A DNA stretch of 64,000 bases from Mycosarcoma maydis (Eukaryota; Basidiomycota; Ustilaginomycetes; Ustilaginales): assembly GCF_000328475.2 (NCBI RefSeq), contig NC_026490.1, positions 1 to 64,000 on the forward strand. The letters are read 5' to 3'. The notes beneath the pieces were generated by a model. It ran no database searches. It was not told the DNA's origin and worked only from the letters and a program-made list of their open reading frames with translations. The first letter of the stretch is position 1, and every line of letters begins with the position of its first letter. Shown piece after piece: positions 41,959-52,055 of this stretch. A program made the translations under genes and the position numbers.

Positions 41959-42957
41959 TTACGTCATATACCTCCGGATTGAAGTACTGTATTCCAGAAC
42001 GGAATGAGGAAAAAGACGGACGATGTTGTCAGCGAATACAGTGATTCCGAACATGCTCCAATAAGATGGCATGCGAGCCTGCATCGGTCTACTCACATTG
42101 AGGTCGGGTAAAACGGCTTGGAGCACCCCGAAGATACCGCGCACTGTCAATAATGGCCATGTGAGGAGTAGCTGCAACAGCGTCGGGTGGGCATACCAAG
42201 GCCTTTTGTGCTGTTGTGGTGCTTTCTGTGCGCTTGCGATGTCACTGTCGATTCTAGTTGCATGATCGAATCGATAATGTCTATGCTGATGCATGGAAAC
42301 AGCGATGCATACTAGCAAGGCCACGTTGATGGCCAAAAACACCGCCTGCCCTGTAGCTCTCATGGCCTCCGCCGCATCCAGCTTGCTATACATTTGGCTT
42401 GCAGACAAATCGGAATCCGTGTATGCCGCAGAGCTAAGCGATCCGCCCGCAACAATGATCGCGTTAGCTGCAATCAAGAGCCAGTCGGTGACCATGATCC
42501 ACTGGTTGCTACTGCCCGCCTTCCAACGGAACAATCCTTTCAGGCGCTCCAGAAATGTGAAACGCGGTCGTTTCTTGGTATGGTCCACGGGTTCCAACCA
42601 AGAATAGCCGGCCCAGTTGTTGCGCTGCCATGCGATCAAGAAGCGCGCGGTACAGACGACCAGGGTGAAGTAGCCTTCAGCGCCAAGCACATAGTAGGCA
42701 ACGAGAAGGTTGATATTTCTGTACCCGATAACGCCGAAAGAAAGGCCACAACACTGCGAAGCCAGACGGACAATGACATGCAGCAGCAGAACAAGCCAGC
42801 GCGACTTCCACGGTACTTTTCGAAGAACGAAGAGTGTCAACAGTGTGCTGAATAGGATCAGGTAGAGGATGAGAAACACCAGCGAGGCGCTGGCTAACGA
42901 CGACCACATATTGCTCAAAGCTTTGTGGCTTGCTTTGAGGAAGAGGCTTAGAGACAT
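41959..42957 (-). CDS. Polytopic membrane protein, about seven transmembrane segments
   Basis: A 332-residue protein from ATG 42957. Hydrophobic segments occur near residues 20-45, 52-78, 82-108, 155-178, 205-225, 258-282 and 300-318. Conserved-looking blocks are VRLASQCCGLSFGVIGYRNI and VAYYVLGAEGYFTLVVCTAR. The pattern resembles a fungal family of 7-TM proteins of unknown function (DUF7702-like); I cannot exclude a receptor or carrier. A TATATAAT stretch lies only about 10 bp before this ATG, so translation may begin at a downstream Met (MWSSLAS, residue 17). A GTGAGT at the C-terminal part could be a donor, but no fitting acceptor was found. Its convergent position closes the 38-43 kb gene set. 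Confidence 0.7.
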   Translation of the reverse strand: MSLSLFLKASHKALSNMWSSLASASLVFLILYLILFSTLLTLFVLRKVPWKSRWLVLLLHVIVRLASQCCGLSFGVIGYRNINLLVAYYVLGAEGYFTLVVCTARFLIAWQRNNWAGYSWLEPVDHTKKRPRFTFLERLKGLFRWKAGSSNQWIMVTDWLLIAANAIIVAGGSLSSAAYTDSDLSASQMYSKLDAAEAMRATGQAVFLAINVALLVCIAVSMHQHRHYRFDHATRIDSDIASAQKAPQQHKRPWYAHPTLLQLLLTWPLLTVRGIFGVLQAVLPDLNVSRPMQARMPSYWSMFGITVFADNIVRLFPHSVLEYSTSIRRYMT

Positions 42958-43198
42958 AGTCCATATTATATAGTAAACGCTTACAGCAATATCCGCCTCA
43001 ATCGTCGCTGCTCGTCAAGCATGCGTATCTGAGTGGAGGGCCAAGCACAGCCTGATCACGGTCCTCATTGCAAAGTCTCGTGTCTTGAACCGAGGTGTTT
43101 TGTGGCGCTCGCCAAGATGTTTGGAAGCGCAGCACTCACACTCCGTGATTTTGACAGTGCCAAAACTTACCGTCAAGTCGCCGTCAGTTGTCGTCAAT

Positions 43199-43622
43199 GG
43201 TTTTCACAGCGAGTCCCTCCGCCAGGCTGGTCACCTGGCCCGCAACCAGCGACTCGTTTCCTTCAAACAGGTCCTCAATGAGCCAAAATTCGCTACAGCG
43301 GTGACTGCATACGTGAGAGCGTGCTTTCCTGTTCATGGTACACCGCTGTCGCCCAGCCCATAATCTTCTCACTCCATCACTCTCATCTACCACACCAAGA
43401 ACACCTCACTCCAGACAGTAATATCCGGCAGCACGGCCTATCGGCCGAGGCGTCGTTCGGACCCAGTATGCATCATGACCAAGCAGGGGCGGGATTAACG
43501 GTACAGCACATTGCCCCACTACTTGACCTACTATCTACCGCCTGTATCTTTGATTCTTGACTCCCGCTCAAGCCTCTATAGGCTTGGGTCGGTGTATGAA
43601 ATCAAAAAAAGGTTTTCACAGC
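43199..43622 (+). mobile_element. 5'-truncated LINE copy 2 with 12-bp target-site duplication
   Basis: The insert (43211-43610) starts inside the LINE ORF tail (ESLRQAGHLARNQRLVSFKQ, ending at a stop near 43363), continues through the 3' UTR and ends in an A-tract after GGTGTATGAAATC. It is flanked by the exact 12-mer GGTTTTCACAGC at 43199-43210 and 43611-43622. Alignment with copy 1 begins exactly at the insert start, so the duplication and truncation point agree. Differences from copy 1 are scattered substitutions and small indels. Confidence 0.92.
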
Positions 43623-43753
43623 AGGATTACAACGATCCGGTTTTCGAGCTAGGCTGTGCTATGCATGACGTATGACAACTAGTTCAGGCGCCGCAAGGTG
43701 ACACGAGTCGGCCGGGAATAACAGGATTGTCTACGGTGCCAGAAGTAACTATT

Positions 43754-43996
43754 GTGGATGAGCTGGTTCTCATCCCACTAGCGCAGTAGCGCCGAGCACA
43801 TCATTTCGTGCCTTGCTATGGCTGAGCTGGACCTAATCCACTCTCTTACCCACAGGGGTTGTAACCCGCAGGCCGTGGGTGCGGAGCACACCCTGCATAA
43901 GACATCACTTCCTTCTTGTGGAAGAGTCTGACCTCATCCTCTCTATTATTCTTTTACCTTACTGTTTACTCGCCATCGCGAAACTATCTACTACAT
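43754..43996. mobile_element. Possible solo LTR, low confidence
   Basis: The segment begins TGTGGATGAG and ends CTACTACA (TG...CA ends). Its layout resembles a short Copia-type LTR: a GC-rich 5' part with direct words such as GAGCACATCA and GCGGAGCACACC, then a pyrimidine-rich stretch (CTCTCTATTATTCTTTTACC). No clear target-site duplication and no internal retroelement genes were found. The call rests on texture only. Confidence 0.3.
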
Positions 43997-44357
43997 CACG
44001 TTTGTTCGACCAGTGCAGCAATCCAATACATTCGTGATTGCTGCCAAACACGCTCGTGCCCCTAGGCCTGTCAGTCAGCGTTATCGAACGTCAGAACCTA
44101 CACTGACACTGCAGCACCTACACTGCAGACGGAACCTCAACCATCACTAGGCATCATATAGCAGAACATCGTCGTTACGAACGCTCACGAGGTGCGCTAC
44201 ACACGCCGCATCACCGCTGAGTGCGGCGTTTAACACATCCGGCTGCGTCCTGTCACGGATTTCCCAACTTATTGCGTCATCCGCACAAGCCGCGGTCTTC
44301 AAACTTCTACAACCACATTACCGAAAATATAAGCAGTGTTCCTACAATCACGAATCT

Positions 44358-44880
44358 ATGTTGATCAAGCTAGACAACTGGTTCATAAAAGCTCACTTTT
44401 TCCTCTTCCCATCAAACCGCGAAGTCAACGAGCATGTGGCCTTATGCAGGAGCTGTTCTGCTTTGAATGCTGGTTCCCCAGACCTGAGCGGCTCCTTACG
44501 CGAAGCTCAAAGGAGAGCGCGTGAACGGCTGGCTACGCCTGAGGTTCCCTAGCTTTTTAAGCAAGGCTGCAGCAAGGACACATCGGTCTCATGCATCGGC
44601 TTTGGCAACTCGATCGTCGCATCTCCTAACCTGACCGGACCGTGTGATGTCGATCACACATTCACCGTCTTGCGTGAGCAGGCGAAACCCGTGCAACATA
44701 GCAAACGCTATGAAGTCTGGTCGGGGACAACCACACTCATCGGTGGTTCTACCGTATCGGGCAACATCACACTGCAGACCATAGCAAGCTTGTCCGGCAT
44801 TGCAGCGGCTTTTGTTCTCGCTGCAGCGGCTGTGTACGGAACGCTGTACCGTGAATTACATCAAGAACTCGAAACCTCGA
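44358..44880 (+). pseudogene. Broken gene of unknown family with one C-terminal membrane segment
   Basis: An ATG at 44358 opens 64 codons ending LREAQRRARERLATPEVP, then a TAG near 44550. The same reading frame continues past the stop with KQGCSKDTSVSCIGFGNSIV, two Asn-X-Thr sites and a hydrophobic segment (SGIAAAFVLAAAAVYGTLY). The two parts look like one protein interrupted by a stop, and heptamer repeats follow directly after it. No recognised domain. A non-consensus intron cannot be excluded. Confidence 0.4.
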
Positions 44881-44993
44881 AATCACGAATCGTGAATGCG
44901 AAATATAAAGACTGCATAAATCGGTCTAACAACGTATATCGTTCAACACGCAACGTACAACGTGCAACCAGGAACCGTGAACATGCAACACAA

Positions 44994-45031
44994 TCACGAA
45001 TATCGTGAATCACGAATCGTGAACCACGAAG
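44994..45031. repeat. Heptamer cluster with alternating orientation
   Basis: CACGAAT, then CGTGAAT-CACGAAT-CGTGAAC-CACGAAG contiguous from 45004. Strongly self-complementary. Confidence 0.85.
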
Positions 45032-46031
45032 CCCGAATGAGCTTAGTCTTTCGTACGAGTGCCCCCTTGCCATCTTGACCACCAGCAGAACCAACCAATC
45101 AATCAAGCAATCGTAAATCTTCGCTGGGTAACATGATCTTTGAGAAGCCATGTGCGTTCATGTCGGCAATCTCTGATTCCTCATCGTACCCTGCAAAGCA
45201 TGCCAGTCTCGGCAATATATTCGTGATTAGTTCGTGCCGAAAGCAGTCGGAGTTGAGCGATGCGCAGATCTTGCCTCCTTGCTCGTCTCCGTTCTTGACA
45301 GGACAGCATTCACAATTGTAGCTTCCATGCAAGCGTTGCGTTGAACCTACGGCTTCCAGCCCTCGTGCACGAACAAGCTTTGTTGGCGTGAGAACAGTAG
45401 CGGAGCTCAAACCATAGCCTGATCATCTCCGGTGAAGACCGTCGTTGTTGTTCGCCATGGTGACGCTCTCGTTAGCATCGCGGTCATCTTTTCCCATAAT
45501 GACTACCTTTTTAAGCAACCATTTGGTTCGCATGTGGCATGTTTCTGTTGTCTTCCCATCAAAGGAGCAACAGTTCGGCGTACAGCGGTATTCTGCTCAG
45601 CCATTCAAGCCCAGTGGCCGAAGAGATTGCCGGGTTGTCATCAGAAGCCGACTAGAGGCGTTGCCGTGGCTGCACATCCACCCGTGGGCACCTCGACAGC
45701 AAGCCGTTCAGAGCTTGATCTTACTCATGAGAGGCTCTCAGGAAAAGACGCCAGCCTTAACGGCTACTCTTGGCCTTGCTCCAGGAAGAACGGTGGGCTG
45801 TTATGCAAGTGGGCAAAGTCCTGCTTGACCTCCCTCCGTAGATCTGATTCCGAAGTGGGCACTGAGCCCTGAGATTGGACACGGTCGACAGTAAGAGCCT
45901 TGATTTGTATATATAGCCACAACTCTGCCCTCGTCTGGCTTATCAGCATAACATTTCTTTTCAACAGTTACAACAAGCTTCTGACAACCACTTGCACTAG
46001 GCGATTCCATCTTCTACCCCTACGCAATATC

Positions 46032-47750
46032 ATGCTACCTTCAATGAAACGTCTCAGCGTGGCTGCTGTTGCTGCCATCCTCAGTGCTACAAGCACTGGC
46101 TTGGCAACCTCTTTACCCAGATCCAGCCTGCAAGAGCGTCTATCCACCAACGCTCTGCCCACTCCTGGCATGGGATTCAACACCTACAATCAGGTTTCGT
46201 GCTCTCCTACGGAGTCCAAGTCGCACACTATTATGGATATCATGGCTTCGCAAGGCTACATCGATGCAGGCTACAATTTCTTCCAAGTCGACTGTGGCTG
46301 GGTCTCGAGGACGACTAGCCGTGATGCTTCTGGCAACCTCATTACCAACACTGATGCCTTTCCTTCGGGAATGAAGAGCCTCGGTCAGTACGCTACTTCA
46401 AAGGGTCTCGAATTTGGCCTTTACTCTGATGCAGGCTACCGCGCGTGTGATCCCCAAGCTCCCAGCCCCGTTCTCGGAAGCCTTGGTCATGAGGCTCAGG
46501 ATGCACAGCTACTCAAAAGCTACAACGTCAGCTATCTCAAATATGACAACTGTTACGCTGACGGCACCACCTCCGGCGACAATGCACCCAAGCATGCCCG
46601 CACCGATTTTCCTACTCGTTTCGGCGCAATGAGCAAAGCTCTCTCCGACGTTGGCATCAACAAACTGCTCGTGTGTCAGTGGGGTGTCCCTCAGAAGCAG
46701 TCAAATGGCACCCTCGTTGGTCCCGCCCAATGGACGCAAGGTTTGAGCACTTCCTACCGTCTGTCTGACGACATCGCCACAGGGTGGATCAATGTGGAGC
46801 GAATCCTGAATCAGGGCATTCAGATCTCGCTCCATGGTCGCAGTGGTCCCAATCATTTTGCCGATGGAGACCTGCTCGAAGTCGGTAATTCGGGCATGTC
46901 GATCGACGAGCAGGGTACGCACTTTGCGTTTTGGGCTATGATCAAGAGTCCGCTCGTCATCTCGACGGATCTCTCGAGCATTTCTTCCAATGCCAAAGCG
47001 ATTCTGCTCAACAAAGGGCTCATTGCTATCAATCAAGATCGCCTCGGTGAGCCTGTCAAGCTCGTCGAGCGAAGGACAGGCAACTTTGACCTTCACGCTG
47101 GTAAACTCAGCAACGGTGATATGGCTGTACTTGCTTTCGATTGGAGTAATGCACGAAACACCATCACTGTCAACTTTTCCGAATTGGGCATAGCCTCGGC
47201 CGATGTCGCCGATCTTTGGGCTGGTACCACCAAGACTGGCGCGATTTCGTACACCAAGACGGTCAACGCTCACGGCTCGGTCCCGCTGCGCCTTTACAAC
47301 ATCAAGTATACGAATGCTGCTGCTCCTTCGCTGACCTACATTCAAGCCGAGTCTGGCACTCTGGCTGGAAGAGCGGCCAAATCTTTCTGCTCTGGCTGTT
47401 CTGGTGGCGCCAAAGTGGGCAACGTTGGTGGTGGCTCAGGAAACACGCTCACGCTCAACGGTCTCCAAGCTAGTGGTAATGAAGCCGTTCTGTACTTCGA
47501 CTACATCAACGCGGACGTGGGATTCTCGTTCGTGGGCGCAACTAATGACCGAACCGCGCATATCAGTGTCAATGGTGGCAGCCCGCAGACCGTCAGCTTC
47601 CCGCTTTCCGGTTACGATTGGAGCCAGGATGTAATTCGGGGCTACAAAGTCAGGCTCACTGGCTTCACCGCTGGTCAGAGCAACTCGATCACCATCTCCA
47701 ACGCCAATTCCTACGCTCCTGACTTTGACCGCGTGGGTTACATTGCTTAG
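46032..47750 (+). CDS. Secreted alpha-galactosidase (GH27) with C-terminal CBM35
   Basis: ATG 46032 (MLPSMKRLSVAAVAAILSAT) gives 572 residues with a signal peptide of about 25-30 residues; the open frame further upstream begins with TTG and is leader. Mature GH27 domain: TPGMGFNTYNQVSC, DAGYNFFQVDCGW, nucleophile Asp172 in YLKYDNC, and acid/base Asp247 in RLSDDI. The C-terminal 135 residues (from YIQAESGTLAG) resemble a CBM35-type carbohydrate-binding module, with the AESGTL start and a late DFDRVGYIA strand. The enzyme releases alpha-1,6-galactose from galactomannans, galactolipids or raffinose sugars, and probably feeds on plant cell-wall or seed sugars. No introns. Confidence 0.94.
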   Translation: MLPSMKRLSVAAVAAILSATSTGLATSLPRSSLQERLSTNALPTPGMGFNTYNQVSCSPTESKSHTIMDIMASQGYIDAGYNFFQVDCGWVSRTTSRDASGNLITNTDAFPSGMKSLGQYATSKGLEFGLYSDAGYRACDPQAPSPVLGSLGHEAQDAQLLKSYNVSYLKYDNCYADGTTSGDNAPKHARTDFPTRFGAMSKALSDVGINKLLVCQWGVPQKQSNGTLVGPAQWTQGLSTSYRLSDDIATGWINVERILNQGIQISLHGRSGPNHFADGDLLEVGNSGMSIDEQGTHFAFWAMIKSPLVISTDLSSISSNAKAILLNKGLIAINQDRLGEPVKLVERRTGNFDLHAGKLSNGDMAVLAFDWSNARNTITVNFSELGIASADVADLWAGTTKTGAISYTKTVNAHGSVPLRLYNIKYTNAAAPSLTYIQAESGTLAGRAAKSFCSGCSGGAKVGNVGGGSGNTLTLNGLQASGNEAVLYFDYINADVGFSFVGATNDRTAHISVNGGSPQTVSFPLSGYDWSQDVIRGYKVRLTGFTAGQSNSITISNANSYAPDFDRVGYIA

Positions 47751-48741
47751 ATATTCTTGTGATCATCATTCAAGTATCTTTACACTATATCCATACTCAT
47801 CGTTGCTCACTGTGGAGCATTACCCAGAAGATAGACGGTCCGAGACGGAGCGACGAGTGCGTTGTTTGAGCAAACGACGAGCTTGAGCAATCGGGGTCAC
47901 TTTCTTGCGCCCTTTGGTGCTTCCTTCCGTTCTCTTGTCTCTTTTGGCCGTTCTTCCTTTCAGCTTGTCGCTGCTTCTGCTCTTTTGCCCCTTGCTTAAT
48001 ATCATTCTCTGCCTCTTGTCAGACATTCAATTCCATGTTGCTTGCAAGAGATAGCGGCTCTCGTGCGTATCTGAGTCGCTGATCAAGCTCGATTCTGAGC
48101 TGATAGTTGATGCACTGATGTTGAATCGCTTGAGCTGAGGCTCCGCAGTGAGACCTGAGCCAACAATTCGTGATTAAAGCGTTCGAGGCTCGATCGGTTA
48201 TCATGAATGCGCTCTCTACATTCACGAATCACGAATTGTGCAAAATGTATACGTCGACGTTTCGCACCTACCGAAATCGTGAATCGTGAACGAGGCGCGT
48301 TACTTGGCAGGCGGGCTTTGTAGATTCTGTGATTTCAGGCGGAAATCGTGGCCGCACACCCATAATGTTCGTTAAAAGTTGAGATATAACATTTTGCTAA
48401 AAACCCCTCGTGCCTGCTCTGTGCTCTGACTTACCACTTGGTGCATACTTGACGCACACTCCCGTGACTTAAGTTATGCGCGCCGTGTGTTTCGTTCGGG
48501 TAGCATTCAAGATTCGTGGAATCACTGAAGCGTGAATCGCGAATGTGCGGTTGATAGCCGAACGCAATTCCGGCGCAAAGTGTGCCGGAAAGCGATCTTT
48601 TGGAATTGCATTGCAGGCACACCCCACGCACGGACACAAGCGTTGTTACCATCACCTGTTCTCATCATACTACCTTTTTTTCGCGCTCTCCCCACCAGCC
48701 TCCTCTCACCTATCTTGTATTCCTGCGTCCTAGCAATCAGC
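47751..48741. other. Intergenic region before the FMN-dependent oxidase gene
   Basis: About 990 bp. Contains heptamer arrays (48220-48240 and 48278-48291), a basic minus-strand ORF near 47820-48026 that is Arg/Lys-rich and not convincing, and the promoter of the next gene. No supported gene. Confidence 0.5.
48220..48240. repeat. Heptamer array ATTCACG-AATCACG-AATTGTG
   Basis: Three contiguous units of the intergenic family; a second pair (CGTGAAT-CGTGAAC) lies at 48278-48291. Confidence 0.8.
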
Positions 48742-50332
48742 ATGTCAAATTCAAGGGTAAGCGTTCAAGCGCTCATCATGTTGGACGTTGAAAGAGTGAC
48801 TGACTGGGTCTTTCAGATTTGCTTCAGTCGGGATACCTTCGCGAGATCTACGTAGGCGGCCTGAGCGGTGGCCGACCACAGACGACCAATCTCAAGCTAC
48901 TTGAGCAGCAAGCCAAATCCAAGCTCACACCTGAAGCATACGCCTACGTTGCTGGAAGCGCTTCAACTGAAAGCACCGCTCAAGCCAACCTCGACGCCTT
49001 TAGCAAGTGGCACATTGGTACGTCGTCTTGGCCGAATCCATGTCCATCTTAGTACTCGCATTGACAGCTTTGGCTCGCTTGGTCAACAGTGCCTTCGATG
49101 CTGAGAGACGTCTCTCTTGCCGAGTTCGACAGTACAACTCGACTGTTTGGAAGGGAATACTCTTCGCCTTTGGTTGTCGCACCCATCGGCGTACAGGCTC
49201 AGTTGCATGCAGCAGAAGCTGATTGCGCCACAGCACGTGCAGCAGCAGACCTTGAAATCCCCTTCACGCTCTCCTCTGCCACTAGTCGGCCGCTTGAAAA
49301 GGTGCACGAGCATGCTGGCTTCTCGAAAGGCTCAGAAGAGGGTGGTGTAGATGCGTGGTTTCAGCTCTACTGGCCTCAAGACGATGAACTGACCGAAAGT
49401 TTGCTCAGCAGAGCCAAAAAGGCTGGTTATCGTGTGCTTGTGGTAACGCTTGACACGTGGAACTTGGGATGGCGCCCAAGAGATCTCGATTCAGGTATGT
49501 GATACCCTCGAATAGCACAGCAAGCGTAAGCGCGAGAAACATATTACCGATGGTAGCTGACGTTGATTGTTCTTTTTCTTTGCAAACCCAGCCTACAACC
49601 CTTTCCTGACGGGCGAAGGCGTTGCCAATGTTTTCTCTGACCCGGTCTTCATCGAAAGGTATTGCGAAGGAAAGGTGAGTCGTGCCGATGCTCGCTCCGC
49701 ACAAGTGCAAGACTTGCCAGCTGATCGATTCTTGTTCTTCTCATCACATCTCTGACGGTTTATAGGACCCTCGGCGCTCCGACGTGTCAAAGGAAGAGAT
49801 CACCGAGGCCTCAGTTGCAGCCATTGCCCAACTTTCTCCTGGGGTTTCCCGTACCTGGTCTGACCTAGCGCTTCTGCGACGACTCTGGGGCTCGAACCCT
49901 ATCGTGCTCAAAGGCATTCAGACGTTGTCAGACGCGGCACGTGCGGTTGAAGCGGGCATGGACGGTGTGTGGGTCTCGAATCACGGCGGTCGCCAGGTGG
50001 ATGGTGCTGTTCCTTCGCTTAACCAGCTGCCCGTCATCGCAGAATACATTCGCTCCCTGCCACTCAAAGAGGGCGAGGAGAGAAAGACGGTCATTTTCGA
50101 TTCGGGCGTACGATGCGGTGCAGACATCATGAAGGCGCTCTGTCTCGGTGCGGATGCTGTCGCTGTCGGCAGACCATGGTGCTGGGGTTTGGCGCTCAAC
50201 GGCGAGGATGGGGTTCGCGATGTGCTCAAGACGCTCTTGGCAGATTTCGAATTGAATGCTGGCCTTGCGGGTTTCCAGTCGGCCAGCCAGCTCAGTCGAC
50301 ATGCGCTAGTGCGCGCTGATGGTCGGCTGTAA
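48742..50332 (+). CDS. FMN-dependent 2-hydroxyacid oxidase (lactate 2-monooxygenase-like)
   Basis: Five exons: 48742-48756, 48828-49017, 49090-49494, 49592-49674, 49766-50332, giving 419 residues. All introns are GT-AG (71-97 nt) and frame is kept; exon 1 encodes only MSNSR, and its acceptor choice is the least certain. The FMN-dependent dehydrogenase domain covers nearly the whole protein: YAYVAGSASTESTAQANLDA, SSPLVVAPIGVQAQLHA, FTLSSATSRPLEKV, DAWFQLYWPQDDELTESLL, VLKGIQTLSDAARAVEAGMD, catalytic SNHGGRQVDGAV with His304, and FDSGVRCGADIMKALCLGAD for FMN phosphate. The family oxidises L-2-hydroxy acids. The SGYLREIYVGGL start and SATSRP motif fit the lactate 2-monooxygenase-like fungal group. 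No mitochondrial leader or cytochrome b2 domain. Confidence 0.9.
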
Positions 50333-50435
50333 GACGCAGAGCTGGCGTTGGAATCCCAATCGATTCAAAATTGACAGCCCGAATCGTGAATGCCATGTAT
50401 AGTACAGAGTTGCAAGTTTCACGTTACGCTGAACA

Positions 50436-52055
50436 TTATGTGCCGAGCTGCGTCTGGAGGTGCTTACCCACATGTAGAAGCACCTCATCACATCCCCACT
50501 GAGATACGAGCGTCACGCCGACCGGCCAGCCGTCATCGGATGCTGCCCCTGCCGGTACAGCCAAAGCTGGCAGCCCGGCCAAGCTCGCAGGTACAGTCAA
50601 GACATCCTGGACATACTCAGCGGCGCTGGGTTCGCCAGGTTGCATGGCTGCAGCAAGCGTTGGCGCGGTATCAACGGCCGAAGGGTGAAGGATCACGTCG
50701 ACTCCTTCTTGATCCCGCGCTGTCAGCTTGTCATCCTTAGTGGAAGCATTGCGGATCCGCAAAGCAGACGCGAAATCCTCCTGAACCTGGGCTCGAACGC
50801 GCGATGCCTGGAGGAAATAGTTGTCATACGCATCAGCGGTCAAAGCAAACGTACCTAGTAGTATACGTTTGCGCACCTCGTCTCCGAAGGCCGTGGTACG
50901 TGTGGCTGCATATGCATGGTGGCCTGGTGCGCTAGGTGTGTGAAACCCATATTCGACGCCGTCGTAGCGCGCTAGATTGCTGCTTGCCTCGGCTGAAGAG
51001 ATGATGTAGTAGGCACTGAGAGCAGAAGGCGTACTGGGCAGGGTGATCTGGACAACTTGAGCTCCAAGCTCTTCGAGTCCAGCCACTGCGCGTCGGAAGG
51101 GCGGTAGCACTCGTGGATGCAATTCGACAGGGAAGTACTCCTTGGGCACTCCGACTCGAAGGCCCTTGAGTGGCTGTGAGGAGTTTGAAGAAGGTAGCGC
51201 GCTGATCAAAGTTTCGACAGTCGTTGCTGCTGCTGCACGAGCTTGTTGACTAGCGCTTGTCGGATCGTGTGGATCGTTTTGCGAGAGGACGCTGTGCACA
51301 ACAGAGACATCCTCGACCGTTTTCGCTAGCACACCGACTGTGTCCAGGCTATCAGCATACGAAACCAGCCCCCAACGACTGACCAAGCCGTAGCTTGGCT
51401 TGAGGCCGACGATGCCACAATACGCTGCGGGTAGTCTGACGCTGCCACCTGTATCGCTTCCCAGCGCAAACCTTACCAAACCTGCCTTGACTACTGCTGC
51501 GGATCCTCCCGAGCTTCCTCCTGCCACTCTCTCTTCTTCCAGGTTCCAAATGGGTCCGCTTTCTGATCGAGGAGATGCTGGATTGCGCACGGGTCCATGC
51601 ACCGAATGGATATTGTTCGAACCCATGCCGAACTCATCGCAATTGGTAATATAGCGAATGTCCGTACCAGCTTGGCGGAGAAGAGACACGGCCGAAGCAT
51701 CAAACGTCGGCTTGAAATGCTGCAGCATCGCGCTCGAGCATGTGGTTGGGTGGTCACGGATGCAAATGTTGGACTTGATGGCTGCTGTCCACCCTTTCAA
51801 ACGACCTTTGGTTGCGGCGCCCGATGGCGAAGACGTCGAGGAGGAGGTTATATCAGCTATGATAGCATTGTATGGATCGAAGCGCCCATCTCGGAAGGTG
51901 CCCGAATTCGAGTGGGCTGCTGAGGAGGAGGTCAAGTCTCGGCGAGCGAGGTTTGCAGATGCTAAAGTGCAGCAGCTGACGGCGCAGCGCCGTACGTGCG
52001 CAGCATTGCTACTGCCTACGCTGATGATGCAGCGATGTACACCTCGGTTCCTCAT
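50436..52055 (-). CDS. HER2: Mitochondrial glutamyl-tRNA(Gln) amidotransferase subunit A (GatA)
   Basis: ATG 52055 gives 539 residues; the 546-codon frame begins with TTG. The N-terminus (MRNRGVHRCIISVGSSNAAH) is basic with Ser/Ala and fits mitochondrial import. The amidase signature is intact: catalytic Lys in TAAIKSNI, cis-Ser/nucleophile in VAGGSSGGSAAVVKAG and GSDTGGSVRLPAAYCGIVGL, then KPSYGLVSRWGLVSYADSLD typical of GatA. The enzyme converts Glu-tRNA(Gln) into Gln-tRNA(Gln) in the mitochondrion with GatB and GatF. Stop at 50436 is about 100 bp after the end of the oxidase gene (convergent). No oddities. Confidence 0.93.
   Translation of the reverse strand: MRNRGVHRCIISVGSSNAAHVRRCAVSCCTLASANLARRDLTSSSAAHSNSGTFRDGRFDPYNAIIADITSSSTSSPSGAATKGRLKGWTAAIKSNICIRDHPTTCSSAMLQHFKPTFDASAVSLLRQAGTDIRYITNCDEFGMGSNNIHSVHGPVRNPASPRSESGPIWNLEEERVAGGSSGGSAAVVKAGLVRFALGSDTGGSVRLPAAYCGIVGLKPSYGLVSRWGLVSYADSLDTVGVLAKTVEDVSVVHSVLSQNDPHDPTSASQQARAAAATTVETLISALPSSNSSQPLKGLRVGVPKEYFPVELHPRVLPPFRRAVAGLEELGAQVVQITLPSTPSALSAYYIISSAEASSNLARYDGVEYGFHTPSAPGHHAYAATRTTAFGDEVRKRILLGTFALTADAYDNYFLQASRVRAQVQEDFASALRIRNASTKDDKLTARDQEGVDVILHPSAVDTAPTLAAAMQPGEPSAAEYVQDVLTVPASLAGLPALAVPAGAASDDGWPVGVTLVSQWGCDEVLLHVGKHLQTQLGT

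Larger units (their letters stand above)
43623..46031. other. Repeat-rich, gene-poor region before the alpha-galactosidase gene
   Basis: About 2.4 kb. It includes a possible solo LTR (43754-43996), a broken gene (44358-44880) and heptamer arrays (44994-45031). The last 130 bp contain a TATATATA element near 45909-45916 that fits the alpha-galactosidase promoter. ORFs at 45.1-45.9 kb start at TTG or GTG and look non-coding. Confidence 0.5.

Noticed and set aside
44670..45008. 112-codon ORF with start at 44670
   Set aside because: It begins with TTG, and its tail runs through heptamer repeats. The plausible part is included in the broken-gene feature.
45099..45410. Minus-strand ORF with CECC and CASLN motifs
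   Set aside because: TTG start, and the nearest upstream ATG is closed by a stop. No recognised family.
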